A stretch of 64,000 nucleotides of DNA from the NCBI RefSeq assembly GCF_014898055.3, contig NW_023605305.1, positions 111,882,734 to 111,946,733 of the forward strand, given 5' to 3'. Shown here piece after piece: positions 11,790 through 24,905 of the stretch (the stretch's first letter is position 1; each line of letters begins with the position of its first letter). Source of the DNA: Talpa occidentalis. Lineage: Eukaryota; Chordata; Mammalia; Eulipotyphla; Talpidae. The notes beneath the pieces were generated by a model. It saw only the letters and a program-made list of their open reading frames with translations. It was not told the DNA's origin and ran no database searches. The position numbers and the translations under genes were made by a program.

Positions 11790-12717
11790 GTAGATGTGTA
11801 ACCCTATCCCAGCAGCATCTGGGAGCTGAGTCTTGCCAGACCTGAGTATAGGCTGGTCTGGGCTTTTCCCCTTTGGTATCTGTCTCTGGGATTAAAAATG
11901 AATCAATCATGTGTGAGCTAAATGGGCCAATCAGGTTCAAGCCCACTCCACTAGTCAATTATTTGGATTGAAAAATGGAAAACAAGCTGATTAGTACTAA
12001 GTGGTCCAACTAGAAACTTAGGGTTGAAAACCATCCAATCAGGCTTGTAGGGTGGGGGGGCCCTGAAGGGGATGTAAGGCAGAACAAGAGCCTGCTCAAG
12101 GGAGTCTCCAGTCAGCCTTTGAAGAGAGAAGTATTCATTCTCAGCCCACCTTTGAAGAAGAAGCATTCATCAGCCCACCTTCGAAGAAGGAGTCTGTTCC
12201 CAGCCTCTGAAGAGAGAGACACATGGAGCAGTCCATGACCATGGGATTCTCCAGACCTCTGCAGACCTTTGTAGACCTTGTAGACCTTCGTAGACCTTTG
12301 GAGGCTACTAAACCCCCAGATCTCTGCAGAACTTTGCAGAAACTTAGCCACTGCACCTGCCTCTGACACGGCCTGAAAAGAGCACTGTGGGGCTCGGCCC
12401 AGCATCTCAAAGAGCTGACCCAGCCTCTGGGTCTCTGGCACGACCTCCTGGTGCTGTTGGGTCTGTCGTCGTCTGGTTCAGCCTCCGGCCCAGACTTGAG
12501 ACTGCTGTTGCATCATCTCACCTTCCACGCACGGCCTTTGTTTGGGAGTTCTGGGCACTGTGCACATTATCTGGGGTGAGATATTTGGCCACTTGTGTCC
12601 TCAAAGAATCTTTCCTCTTCCCAATCTCTTGTTTGTTAAATAAACCCCGTTGCTGGGCCCGGAGCCTGAGCGGTCTTGCAATTGTGCCTGGGGGTGAGTG
12701 ATGTGAGCTCTACCTCA
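11790..12717 (+). mobile_element. Solo LTR of an endogenous retrovirus-like element
   Basis: The block has LTR organisation. A probable TGT start lies near 11790-11800. Two CCAATCAGG boxes occur (about 11932 and 12034), followed by a GC-mixed R-like region, an AATAAA signal at 12639-12644 and a GT-rich U5-like end. It carries two internal tandem arrays. No gag, pol or env frames adjoin it, so it is a solo LTR. Boundaries are approximate because I could not fix a target-site duplication. The class is probably ERV1-like, by inference only. Confidence 0.6.
12112..12300 (+). repeat. Two tandem arrays inside the LTR
   Basis: At 12112-12222 there are about four units of 26-33 bp, each starting near TTTGAAGA and ending near CAGCC. 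At 12252-12300 five units of 10-11 bp carry the core TAGACCTT or CAGACCTT. Such arrays are common in LTRs and expand by slippage. They produce the repetitive minus-strand open frames in this region. Confidence 0.8.
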
Positions 12718-12904
12718 GGTGCTGCTCCTTCGTTCTTTTTGAACACTGAGTCCTGTTGAGCACTCTTTTAAGAGTCTTTTGCACTGTTCCAGAAGTATTA
12801 TTACATATAATGTTTGGCATCTAGTATATACATAACATACATAATGTTATATATAAATGTTGGCATTTAGTATGTGTTTAATAAATGGTGGCTATACTTA
12901 CTTG

Positions 12905-13100
12905 AGGATGTTAGAACTTGGGTTTTGGTTGGGCAGACCTAGGTATGGTTCCTCATTCTGCCCTTTGCTAGCTGGCACTAAGGACAAACCCTCCTTGTCA
13001 GTTTCCTCATCAATTAAATGGGACTCCTAAGAGCTATCACACACTATGCTTGATGATTAGACACAAAAGGACAATTAGAATCTAGCATAGCAACTAGCTT
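12905..13100 (+). mobile_element. MIR SINE
   Basis: The order of matches is MIR-like: TGGTTCCTCATTCTGCC, then CTAGCTGGCA, then TCAGTTTCCTCATC, then AATTAAATGGGA, then a degraded 3' end. It is an ancient inactive SINE. Confidence 0.65.
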
Positions 13101-16100
13101 ATTAGTCATTCACTATGTCTTCACTTTTTAAACTTTATGTTCTTTCTGATTAACATAGCAATGCTGCTCAATTAAGTTTGGAAAATGCAAAAGCTTAGAA
13201 AGGAGAAAAAAATCGACCTAACTTCCACTACTCGGGGTGACACTGACGATGTTATAGTTTGATGATTTCATTTCAGCCTTCCCTTTTCTATTAGGCTATT
13301 ATTTTTAAGGCTGTGGACTGCGGGGTACCCTTTGATTCTACACACAGGTAGTTCCCCACGCCGTTATGAAAGGGAAGCCAGAAGTCTCTACCAGTGTGAA
13401 AAGAACTCTCCCATTAGAAACAAAAAGGTCCACTTACTATATAGGGATTTCCAAGGGAAAGAAGGGCAGCTGTTCCTAAATTAGTCTAGGTTTGTGCCAC
13501 CCTGGAAAGAGCCAAGCCCCAGGGAACAGGAGGCAGTGGGAGGGTGCAGGGAGGCGGCTGGTTCTGGGGCTACTGAGCAAGCTGGACCAATTCACAGTTT
13601 CGCCTCCCCTCCGGCTAGTCTGCGGGGGACACTGAGTGCTCCTCGCAGTGAATAGGGTATTCTAGTCACAGAGGGCTGTGAGATCTGGCAAAGAGCACAA
13701 GGCAAGAAATGCAGACAGAAACACTTAAAAATTGCAGCTTGCCACTGGGCAGAAATGAAATCCCAAACTCTGGATTAGCATATTCTGATCTACCCAGTTG
13801 AACTAGAACAAAGATCAAAAATTTTATTGGACAGCTAACAGTCAAGACTAATTTCTTCCTCAATGGACTGTGCAGAATTGGCACTCCAGGACTATATTTA
13901 TAATAATCAGGGATAATCTAATAACAGAAAAACAGACCAGTTTGTCATTTTTAATTTCCATACCTCCCCTTACTATTACCCCTGCCTAGACATTTTGCAG
14001 TAGTCTTTAAAATGTAAATTTACCTGCGGCTATTCATCCTGCCTATTCTAATGCCTGTCAAAGGGAGATGAAAGAAAGCTGTACCCAGGCATCTGAGATC
14101 TTCCTCTCAATCAGTAAAATCTTCCGTGGAACCTTGCACTACTCAAGCAAGACAGATCTGAGCTGTTGATATGGCTACAAAATGTGACCTACTTTAAAAC
14201 CCAGCAGTATGTGTGTGATGAAATGAAAGCGAATTGTTTTGCTGAAATCTGACACTAAAAATAGGGCACCGGATCCTTCCCCTGCTGGAAAAAAAAAAAA
14301 AAAAGAGAGACATTAAAATGAGTGTGTGTCTGTATGTCTGGGAATATGTCTCCATGGCAACCATTGTCCCACCTCCCCGATCAACAGCATTACCCCTCTC
14401 CACAGAAAGAGGTCAGATGAACAACGCCTTTCCCAGCACCCTCCCAATCCCTTACTCCATGAAATCTAATTAAAGAGTGAAATGAATTTTAGCGATGGTT
14501 CTAGAGGCTGGGAGAAGTCCAAAGTTGGTGGGGGCAGGGGCAGGCGGCTGAAGGAGCATCATTGCACGGAGGACAGAGGACTGGAGACCGGCCCTTCCAC
14601 CCTGGAGCAGCAGCTGGAAAGTCTGTTCTCATTTTAAAAAGCGCTGGAGCTCCCACGCTGAGGAGCTGCAGGGGAGTGATAAAGCTGCCACGCACGACGT
14701 TATTACTTTAATGGATACGGGGCTGGTGGAGCACTTTCTTTCCACTAGGGCTTTCGCACGTGGTGTATTCTTCCCTTACACAACATTCCCTTTTCCTCAG
14801 ACACCCCTCCCCCTTTATTAAGAACATTGTCCCCATTCCTAATCCCTCTTGGGTGAGGGGAAAGCCAGCATTCCTTGAGACAATAGGGCTGTTTCTAGAA
14901 TGAGGTGTGTGAAACACAGTGCGAACACCCTTTTTTGGAGAGATTAGAAGTCAAAGAATAGGGGGAGACGGAAGGGTAGGGGTTGAGGAACACTCTCTGG
15001 GGAGCTTGGAGCTAATTTGTGCAAGCGCTTCAGGGTTTTTTTTTTTTTTAAGCATCTGCTGGGGATGGCCCTTCTTCCTTTCCACAGCTGCCTGCCTCCT
15101 GCCTCCCCTCCAACCCCCCCGCCTTGTGTCCAGTCAGCAGCAGCCAGGGGCACCCCCTCGCTCCCCCTTTCTTTCCCGTGGCTGTCTGGGCATCTGTTCT
15201 TCTTCCTGCTTCCAGAGTTTGTCTCCAGGTTGGGTGTCAGTCTGGCTGTGTGTCACTTGGGATCCCAGCTGGGGCAGAATTGTCCTCACGTGAAGACAGA
15301 GTCAGATCTGGGCTTGCCTCACTGGCAAGCGGAAGGCAGGTGGCAGGAAGGCCAGTGGGGACACCGAGGTGTGAGGGGCGAATCTGCCATGGCCCTCAGG
15401 CCGAGCACTGACACAGCGGTGAGGAGGAGGGACAGTGTGAAGAGCAGCACCACGGCTGACCCTCTGACTTGTCCCTGACCTGTTGGGACCAAGCGTGAAT
15501 GGGCTGCACGCATACAAAAAGGGAAGGCCATGCTTTCCCAGAACAGGGTGGCAGAGCAGAGTGGCAGGCGTGTGCCCCTGGCACCCACAGGGATGGTGCT
15601 GGTTGTGACCTCTGCAGTAGCCCCTCCTCGCCTGCCAGCCCCACCCCAGCAGCAGGCGCGGCCCTGTCCTCGAAAGCAATAGCCACCTCTCCAGCTGGGC
15701 AACGGGCTCCAGCTAGTGTGTGTGTGTGTTGGGATGGGGGGCTGCAACTCATCAGCAAGGACCCCACACTTGCTAGAGTCAACCCCAAGATTCAGAAGCC
15801 AACTGGAATGTTTATTGGAATCAAAGAATTATAATTTGGGGATGCAGATTCAGGTAGAAAGCCCAGATAGTGTCATAAGGCGAAACAAAGTCAGGGATGT
15901 TTTTTACAGAGAGGGAAGGAAAGAGATGAGGTAAGTGGTTCAAGAAGAGTCAGTGTTAACAAGCTTGAGTATTCTTGGCTTGATATAGTTGATTACTGAT
16001 GCTGTCCTCTGGCGAAAAGTCCATAATCATCAGTCCTCGTGGCCCGGATGGCTGCTCAAGCAATCGTACGCCTGATGATTTCTCGAAGCCGTTGCTGTGG

Positions 16101-16334
16101 CCAGGCCAAAGTCCTTTTGTCCGGTCCAAACAAGAGAAAAAAGGCAGCTTCTCTGTAATGGCTGCCCAGCTCTATTTAAAAAATGGCTCCACTTATGTCA
16201 ACTTTTCATGCCAGATTCCCCTAAAACTCCCTGGAGAAGATCAGGGGAGACCCACAAGTATGGACGATGGTGAAGTCATTTTGCCCAGACTGATGTGGCT
16301 CATGTCATATGTCACATGCCCCACGTAATCATGA
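13101..16334. other. Intergenic DNA, no gene
   Basis: Mixed unique sequence with an A tract (about 14288-14303), a T tract (about 15035-15049) and a GT run (15716-15731). The more GC-rich part at 15050-15720 gives several overlapping open frames on both strands, with no recognisable domain and no consistent reading. Segments at 13110-13290 may be further old LINE debris. Confidence 0.45.
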
Positions 16335-16545
16335 GAACTGATATTTACTGAGTGCTCCCTCTGGCCAGTTTTTCTGAGCACTAGACATGTACTAAAGAGC
16401 TCACTTAGATTTATAATCACCTGTGAAGTAGATGCCATTCTTACCTCCACTTGGCTGGCGCGATAAGATATGCTCAAGGTCATGTTGCTAGAAAGTGACC
16501 AAGTCGGGGTCTCAGCCCAGCTGCTTAGAAGCCAGAGCCCAAGCT
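16335..16545 (-). mobile_element. MIR SINE
   Basis: Antisense MIR landmarks appear in order: GATATTTACTGAGTGCTCCC, TTCTGAGCACTAGACATGTA, TTTATAATCACC, GTAGATGCCATTCTTACCTCCA, CTCAAGGTCATGTTGCTAG. It is an ancient copy. Confidence 0.75.
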
Positions 16546-18050
16546 CAGCCTGGCAGTGGGAGTGGCATTGGGAGGCAAAAGCACAAATCCCCAGTCCTAT
16601 TCAATCATGTCTATTGATTTCAGAGTGCTGAGGGTTTTTTTGAACACCAATGTCATTATATAAATGACATCATTAAAAGCAGATCTAACTGAGAAAAAAA
16701 AGAAGGCAGTGCTGGGCTCAGCACTGTGTAACCCAGGTCACATGCACCTGTTTGTTCAGTTCATGCACTTACTTATTTCATGTCGTGAGCGTGCAATTCT
16801 GCATTCTGGTTTTTTTTTTTTTTTTTGGAAAAATAGAATATTAAATTACAAGGATATTTTCATTAGCTTATTTTCCTCTTTTCATTGCAACACAGCATTT
16901 CTTCGAGTTGATGTATCATCGTTGACTTAGCCAGTCCCCCATTTTGAACCTGGATTGTTTCCAGCTTGTTACCATGTTGAAAGCGAGACAAAAATCCTTT
17001 GCTCCTAGTTTCCCGCTTTATTGCAGGCTTTGACTGTGTCCTGAGAAGGAGAGCAGTTTAACCTGTGCAGCTGGGGCTATTTTGATAACCTTTGGCCTGC
17101 ACACCAGGCTTACGTAAAAGTTAAGCGTGTGAGCTGAAAGGATTTCATTAGGTGCTATGCTTTCCTGAAGGAGTCAGAAGGAATGAAAGAGCAAATGGAG
17201 TCACACTCAAAATATTGCTCCCAGCTTGCTATATATGGTGCATGTGACAGCGTCAAGTCGAGCAGGTGGCGCAGACTTGAACAAGCGACACTTTTACCTT
17301 GGTAACAGATGGTCTGCTGGTCAGAGAGCAAAAGGCCAGGGCTCCTTCAACGAACGGCACACAGGCATAGGATTCAAATGGGCAGCATGACCAGAGGCGC
17401 TGCCACTGCCCACTGTCAGGGGTCACCATGACATACGTGAATATGCAAGAGTTGTGAAGTCTTTCTCCTTGTTTAACCTCCACTATTTTATTTTCCTAGG
17501 TTTGGATGGAGACTTAAAACTCTGAATCACCATCAACTGCATTCCTGACGGCATCTGGGCTTAGTCCCTCTGGACTAGCTGGAAAATTTCAGAATCTAAT
17601 GTATGTGTAGACCAGATGGGATTCAGCTTGAACACTCGTGAAAATGATCCATCTCTGCATATTTTAAGTGCTCAGCCCTGAGCATTGTGTCAGGCTAGAG
17701 AGGAGAGGCCTACAGCAAGGCAAAATTGAAGGAGACGTCATTTTCAGGGACTGTCCCTGCACTTGAATGACCCCAAGACTGACCCTTCCTTAAGCTTTGT
17801 GATCTGAGTACTCACTGTGCCACCTTACTCTCTACCTGCTGCTAAAGTCACAGCAAGACTCTGGCTTGATCAACAGCACCCTCCTCAATGCCCCTCCACA
17901 TAGCTCTGAATAACTAGTTAAAGCTGTGTTACCAACATTGGCAGGTTAAAAAAAAGGGGGTAAAAAAGGGAGGGACTTCCTATCACATCCGGTGGCCAGT
18001 TTGAAAATGCCAGCCTGGACTTATTGGCAAACAAGAAGGACAAATCTTGG
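16546..18050. other. Intergenic DNA, no gene
   Basis: A T tract lies at about 16810-16826 and possible old LINE debris follows to about 16975. The stretch 16990-17240 is unique and free of obvious repeats. Nothing here is supported as a gene. Confidence 0.45.
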
Positions 18051-18287
18051 AAACCACAGGTGCAGGCCAGAGGTGCCTGGGGAGTGAGAGGAGTCACCAG
18101 AGACAGAGTGGGAAGCACAACAGGTGGATCTACTGAAAGACACTGCTGAGGGGAGCAGTGGGTGAGTCAGGAGAGGTCTGTTGCGCCATGTGGGTCAGCT
18201 CCCTGGCCGGGGATCGAACTTGTGCTGCAGTGGCTGCACATCACTTCATAGTGCTGACACTTCACCCCTTGTGCCACCAGGGAGGCC
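18051..18287 (-). mobile_element. tRNA-derived SINE copy 2, tail missing
   Basis: The minus-strand start GGCCTCCCTGGTGGCACAAG and B-box region AAGTTCGATCCCC are well preserved. The CTCAGCAGTGT body is present, but the TTTATTTA-type tail is absent and no target-site duplication was found. The copy is therefore older or truncated at its 3' end. Confidence 0.9.
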
Positions 18288-20037
18288 CTGGCACTTGTGT
18301 TTTTAAGCCTGCAGAGAATTAGTATTCAGCAGCTGCTCTTATTCGCATTGCTGAATACATATCACACAATATTATCAAGACATTCCTCTCCATGGAGAGT
18401 GGTATTGACCCCCCAGGTGACTCACAAGTTCCAACGCCAGCTGCCAGAGAAAGGGGTATCAAGATACGGCTGTTGAAACTGTAGTGCATGGTAACAGAGG
18501 AAGACAGACCGGATATGTTTTCAGACGGGATCGAGAAAAAGCTTTGACAGAAGGAGACGTGATTTTCCTTTATTGGAAGGGGTGCAGGGCTACAGATCTC
18601 AGTGTAATTTGTTCAGCGTATGGAGCAACGCACCAAGTATTCCAACCCCGAACAGCTGGGAAAGCAGAGAGACGTGAAAAATCGAGGAGGAACCAGGTGA
18701 ATTCACGCTTGAATAATAGATTCTCTTGGTAACAAAACCGCAGAGAGAGCTGGGCGGGCCCAGTCTAGAGATAACAAGGCCCTCTTCTGTGAATCTCCAC
18801 CAACTTCCACTTCTTGTTCGTGACCTTGACCTTGACTCCCCTGAGAGCACTCGAACAACTTCCCGTTGTCTGAGCTGGTGGCCTCCAGCGTGGGATGCGT
18901 GTGCACTGATCTAGGGAGGTGCAAAAAAAATATTAGAATTGTCTTTGCTCCTTTGGCCTCGGCCTCCATTTCCATTCATGGATAGGAGTTATAATGTATG
19001 CCATCTATTAATGCAGCGGTGAGAAGTATTCATTTCAACAAGGAATGCTCAAAAAAATGTACTAATGGCTTACATGATCAAAACCATTTGGAAGGGACTG
19101 TCTAAGTAAGAAGATGAAGCCCCTTAGCCTGATATTCAAAGTCTTTGCAAGTCACCTATTTGACCTCCGCTCCCACTATTTCACGCCTCACACCACTCAC
19201 TGTGATAAAATGGATCTGCTCAACCAGAGACGCCTGGGTTGCTTTTTAAATTTATTTTTAATACTTTCTTGCTTCTGTGTCTTGGCTATGAGCAAATGAG
19301 GTCTCGTTGACTGGGCTACAGTGACCCTTCAACCACGTGACTAGCAAAAACCCCGGTCCTTTCTAGGATATCCCTTCCCAACTGTTCACAGTTCTCAGTG
19401 AAACACAGATACTACTGTCTGCCCGGGTATAATCAACTCTCAGGGACAAACGCAGCCACCCCTGCCCCCCCACTAGCTGCTGCTCCCATTGCTGGGTGGA
19501 CCGGAGAGCATGGGCACCACTGGGGCCATTACTAGGTGTGCTCCCCACCAAGCCAGCCTGGTGATGAGAACTTGGCAATGCAAGGTCAAGAGGCAGAACG
19601 TGGGGATGCAGAAAATACTCCTTCCCTCTGGAGTTCAGAGTCAGAAACCTCCCAAAGCAAAACAGTGGGTGTTGAGGGTGCTGCATACATTCTGGGTTTG
19701 TGCACGATGGTGCCCAGAGGAGCAGTGACTCAAGCCTTCAATTTACCACCTTCCCCCAATGCACCCCCAGACAGATTGCCTTCTCCAAGCATGGCAGCCA
19801 TAATATCTGCCATCCTCCGAGCTCTGCTGACCACATGACATTGACACTCCTCCCAACCAGTGTCGAGGTTGAAGTCCCCTCCAACGGGATGTGTCAGAAG
19901 GGGTGGGGTGTATCTCTGAGATCATAAAAATGCCAAGTACTTCTGCAGAGATGTCTCCAGATACGTCTGTCTTCATGATCTGAGACATCTACGCCAGAGG
20001 AGCTGTGCTGTGTGAGCAGGCTGCAAGGACTCATGGA
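18288..20037. other. Intergenic DNA, no gene
   Basis: Unique sequence of mixed composition. Several 60-107-codon open frames occur on both strands without recognisable domains or supporting splice signals. Confidence 0.45.
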
Positions 20038-20185
20038 TACTCACTTTCCTCTTCTCTAAAATGGGTATAATATTAACGTTGGCTTCACGAGGGGTAAATA
20101 GGGCATTCCAGGCAAGTGCGTACTGCGGTGCCTGGCGTGGTGGTTAGTGGTTCTTCCTGTCACCACATTTAGTAAGTGACCAATG
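20038..20185 (+). mobile_element. MIR SINE fragment
   Basis: CTCACTTTCCTCTTCTCTAA, AATGGGTATAATATTAACG and GTGCCTGGCGTGGTGGTTAG follow the MIR consensus order. The fragment is degraded. Confidence 0.55.
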
Positions 20186-23100
20186 AGTATCTGGCAATTG
20201 ATTAATCAAATTATCCTGTACACAGACTGAAAACAGGATGAAGATTCCATTCAAATCCAAAGGACTAGAAGGTTCTTCATGTCCTGGTTCTGTCAATGTC
20301 TCCAGCCTCAGGCCTTCCCTTTGCCAGCCGCCCTATGCCCCCCAGCCACATGCCCACACCCATGTGCTGCCTGTGTTCTTCTTTGCATTTCCCCTCACAC
20401 TCTGCATTTGCTTGGCATTTCTCGCTTTCTGAAAGATTCCCTTCAACTCTTCATTGCTCTTTAATCTAGCTTCTGTTGGTTTTCAGTTCTCAGCCTCCAG
20501 GGCTCCAATTTGGAAGCCCCTTTGGACCCCAAGACTAGACAGTGTGCCCCAGTTTACTTCCTCTCCATACAGCAGCTCACCGAATGCCAACTCATGCTGA
20601 TTTCTGCCTCCCCAGGCACTGGGAAGCTCCAGAGGGACGCGATTTCTGTCCTCTTGACCGTTGCATTCTCAATGGTTAAAAATATCTACCCAGTAATACT
20701 TACTTAAACACTTATTGAACAAAAGGCAGCTAAGGAGTAGTCACTCTAAGACATTAAAAATGGCTGCCTAATGTTCAGCACCATTACTTTAAAAAAAAAA
20801 AAAACAAAAACAAAACCCAAAACAGAGCTGTATAACACATTTTGAAACAATTTCCACCAAAACAGGTTCAAATAAAATCTTGGCACTTAATGGAGGAAGC
20901 TCCAGTTATCTGGAAAGATAATTTGCCTGCAATGCTTTAACAGAAGATGTTACATTAACAACCCTGCTCTCTAGCTTTGTCATTGGCTTCTCCAGCAGAG
21001 AGGCTCCTGGGAGCATGGGGGATGGGAAGAAGAGGCCACGTGAGCCCCGATGCCAGGCATAGGGCCCTCTGTGCTGAGCCGCGCGATGAATATTTGATGA
21101 CAGACTTATGCTGAAAGGGGCCTTGATGACTGCCTGAAGATTGTGTGACTGGAAACGGAACTGTTTGGCCCCTAGGGAGTGGCCCACAAAGCGGCTGCCC
21201 CTGGCCAGGAGAAGGGGCGCAAGCACCTCTCCTGCGCCAGGGCCCTGGCCAGGTGTCCCGCTAAGCGCCTTTCCAGAAGACTCAGCCGCCCTGCCAAGCC
21301 CGAGCTCTCTGGCCTCACTGCACAGACTTTCTGGGTGGAACAAGGAAATATCTGCAATACTTTTTGTCCAAATGTGCTTAGCATAGCGCTCTGTGCTGTT
21401 CCTTTCCAGGGAAGGGCCACTCTGCTTAGCTGGGAAAACGCCCCAAATTTCCCTTGTGATTGGATCCACCAGGGAGGGACCTGCCGCGGTTGCTAAAGTA
21501 ACCGAGGCCGCTTTCCTTTCCCACGGAAGGGATTCCGCAGCCTGAGCTCCACCTCGGAGCCTGGCGTGCCCTGGCCTGCACCTCTGTGGGCCTGGCATGC
21601 CAGAGGCCCAACACCGCACCATGGCCGTGACCCGCAGGGCTCTTGGGGCTCAGTCTCCTCGCCCCGCTGGGCAGGACGTGGCATGCTGTTCTGGGAGCTC
21701 CTGGCTTAATTTTTTCCTGCCACTTCCCAGGGTGACATGGCAGATGTGTGTCCTCACACCAGGGCTGGTTGGCTCCCCAGAGGAGCCACTGCTGGCGCGT
21801 CTGCCCAGGGAGGCCTCGGGCAGGTGATGCCAACGCGCCATCAGGTTTGGGAACAGTGTGAAGAGACACGAGGTCCGGGGCACCAGAGCTGCATGCGGCT
21901 CGGCGAGGGGGCGCCCACCCCAGGAGGCTGTCCCAGCAGCTTTGGGGGCGCCTCAAATCCGTTCTCAGTTCTCTCCGCGCAAATGGTGAATCCCTTACGT
22001 CGGGTTCCTGAGGCCTCTCTTCCACGCGCCTTGAGAGTTGGCATTTCTTCTGGTCAACAGCAACGCCTTCCTTACTTTTACAGATAACACACCATGTTCA
22101 AGCACTTTATCTCACGTGCACTCTCGTGCAGGGCTCAGGTAATTTTGATTGCCCTGTTGTGTAAACAAGCTCACCGCTCGCCAGCCCTCAGCCAAGCAGG
22201 GAAAGCAGAGGTCCTGACTCCAAGTTGCTGTTTATTCCTTCAGAACAAACGAGCTTTAGAAGATTAACAGAATCACCTGAATCGTGCTACTGCTGGCTTG
22301 CCGGCAATAAGCCTTAAAGTCTCTCCTGCTTATTTGGGGGACCCCAGGAGGACCAAACTGGTGACATCTTCTTTTCTGGTCCCCTTGCTTCCCTGGTGCC
22401 CTGCTGCTGCTGTCTGGGTGAGGATACTGGAGCTACGCTGGGGCTAGGATGGCCACTCTGGGGCCAGCATGGCCACGCTGGGTCAAGCCCTCCATTCCAC
22501 GGGGAAGGAAGCCAGAAAACACCCCAACAGCCCCTACTGTTGCCCCAGGGTAAGTTGCGCCTCCACTAGAAAATAGGAGGTACTAACACCAGTTGGTGGG
22601 TCTGGCACTTTGGAATGACTCCTTTTCCAGTAAGTTTCTTCTTCCACAAAATGCCTCCTGCTCACCTCTCCCTTTAAGCCTCCAGCTATGTCTAGATGCA
22701 CCTGAATCTCATTCAGAGCTGGATTAAGAAGGTTCAATCACATAATGGCCCAAGCATCAGATCACCACTATTTTTAGCTGGAAACGTTGCCAGTGAATTC
22801 AGGATGCTCCCTGGGTCATGTGCATATTGGCTTCTCTCCCCAAAACACACAGCATCCCTGAGTGGTAAATTTAAAAAAGCTCTGCCAGATTGACTTGTCT
22901 CTGTGGATTACACTCAGGTATGCCACATACATGTGCTTGATGCCGCCCTACCTGAAGCCAGAAGTCACAACTGGATGAATTCTGAACCCGAAGGGCAAGA
23001 GTGCTATTTACTGAAGCCAAGTAATCTAGTTCTTATGATTTAAATGCTGAACTCTTTCATATTCCTATCATGAAGTTGTCTTGTTTAGAGAATTATAAAA

Positions 23101-23869
23101 GAAAACTGAAGTGTGAACAAGAACATCAGAAAAGAGGAAAATATTTTGCCAAGTTTTTTGGGTCCCCAGACTCTGTTTTGGCCAATGGGTGTAAATTAAC
23201 AAGAGAATCTGCTTTTATGTGCAAGTCTTATTAATAGAAGATCCATTTATTCCTGGAATCACCAAATAAGGATCGAACAAATATTTCAAAAATATTCATT
23301 TGGAAGGGGGATCAGCTCATAGCCTGCTGGGTGCTCATGATTTTGGTCTAGCTCTGATCCCGGCATGCAAATCAACTCAGACTCCTCCAAGTTCACTTGG
23401 CTTTGGTTTGCTCGTCTGTGAAATGAAAGCATGAAAGTGGAAGCTTAGCAAATGCTTGTTCACTGAGTACCTTCAAAATCTTTGGACAAAATCATTGGAC
23501 AAAATCAAGTTCTTCCCTAAAAAGAAGTAGACAGCTCGGATTTAGAGATCTCTGCTATGCAAGGGTTTCTCCATGACAGCCCTGCTGTGGTAATGAGACC
23601 GGGTCTGAGGAAGGGGTAACTCTTTCAGCGAGTTGAGCCCCACCCAGACTGGAGTCCCCTGTTACAGCTCGTCTTCCTCTGCTGCTTACCTAACCTCCAC
23701 CATTTGGGAGGAACGTTGTGGGGGATGCCACAGCCAGATTGAATGAGCAGAGGGGATGTATCAGAGGCTACTTAATTAGGGTCTCCTTTGGAGTGTTTGG
23801 ACCCTGTGGAAAGCGTGTGTGACACACACATCCAAGCATGTGCTTATCATCCCCTGTACGAGCCCCTAA
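20186..23869. other. Intergenic DNA, no gene
   Basis: An A-rich tract lies at about 20791-20823. From about 21000 to 22100 the sequence is more GC-rich and unique; it yields long overlapping frames on both strands (up to 238 codons on the minus strand). These share no domain that I recognise and look like chance frames. Short tandem motifs occur at about 22437-22485 (GCTGGGGCTAGGATGGCCAC type). A weak MIR-like fragment may lie near 23390-23470. Confidence 0.45.
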
Positions 23870-24022
23870 CCCAGGGTTTCTCCAGTGGGAAAGTGCAGAG
23901 AGATTACTTTGGGATCGTACTAAAATGCAGATTATGATTAAATTGTTCTGGGCTGGGGTCTGTGAGTCTGCATTACCCCAGGTGATGGTGGTCCTCGGAC
24001 CACACTTTGAGTAGTGAGGCTT
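23870..24022 (+). mobile_element. MER5A-type hAT DNA transposon remnant
   Basis: The block follows the MER5A consensus: a CAGGGTTTCTCCA start, AAAATGCAGATTATGATTAA, GTTCTGGGCTGGGGTCTGTG, GTCTGCATTACCCCAGGTGATG and ACCACACTTTGAGTAGTGAG. Its two ends form the degraded terminal inverted repeat. It is non-autonomous and long inactive. Confidence 0.75.
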
Positions 24023-24407
24023 TTACCCCACATTCTCCCACTGATGCTGGAGCACAGCATTCACAGTCTTAGAGCGTGGGATGGGGTGACTCTAGAGTCT
24101 GGAAGAGAGAACTATACAGCGCAGCGATGACATTACAGTGCTATGTTAATAAAAGTATAGAGAAATGAAATAGGTAGAGGGGATCGAGACTTAAGAAAAG
24201 GTTCAGCAAGAATGCATGGATTTCTATCTATGGATCTCCTGACAGATTCTAGGAAGGAAATGAGACTAGTTTGGCAAGATTATATTTAGCTTGGATGGTG
24301 GCCTTCCTGGGTAAAGTAATATTTTTTTACTCACTTCTGTATTCTGTCTAGTGCAGCTCTGGAATAGAAGGTCTGCATAAATCACCCAATTACGTATTAC
24401 ATTTTGT

Positions 24408-24905
24408 TTGATTTACTTATTGTGATAAAATACACATCACATAAATAGACTCCCTTAGCCATGTCTAAGCGGCCACTTCAGTCTTGCAGACTGCACCCCC
24501 ATCATCTTAGAACTGACCCAGCCTCCCAAACCCACCCTCTCCCCTTCTCTAAACCCACCCTCTCCCCTCTCCCTAAGAATTTGATGACTCCAGGTCACCA
24601 ATTTCATATATTCCACTTGGTATAATGTCTTCAAGCTTTGCCCATGTGTAAGCGTGGCTCAAAATCTCCTTTTTCAAGGCCGTGTGGACACCACATTCTG
24701 TTTATCCCTCTACTCACTCGGGGACACTTGGGCTGTGTCCACCTCCTGCCTATTGTGAACAACACCGCTGTGAACGTGGGTGTACAAATATCGGCACACG
24801 TCCCTGCTTTCAATGCTTTTGGGTGTCTGCCCAGAGTGAGCTCGCTGGCTTCTATGGCAATTCTGTTTAATTTTTTGAGGAACACCATTTCATTTCATTG
24901 AAAAT
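24408..24905 (-). mobile_element. Old L1 (L1M-type) 3' end
   Basis: Plus-strand landmarks are the antisense of an L1M 3' end: GTGATAAAATACACATCACA, GACACTTGGGCTGTGTCCAC, TATTGTGAACAACACCGCTG, GTGTACAAATATCGGC and CTTTTGGGTGTCTGCCCAGA. Open frames on both strands across it are L1 remnants. Confidence 0.8.

Noticed and set aside
20906..22025. Overlapping minus-strand frames of 238 and 199 codons
   Set aside because: They overlap in different frames, with plus-strand frames opposite, and have no recognisable domain. GC-rich unique DNA explains them.
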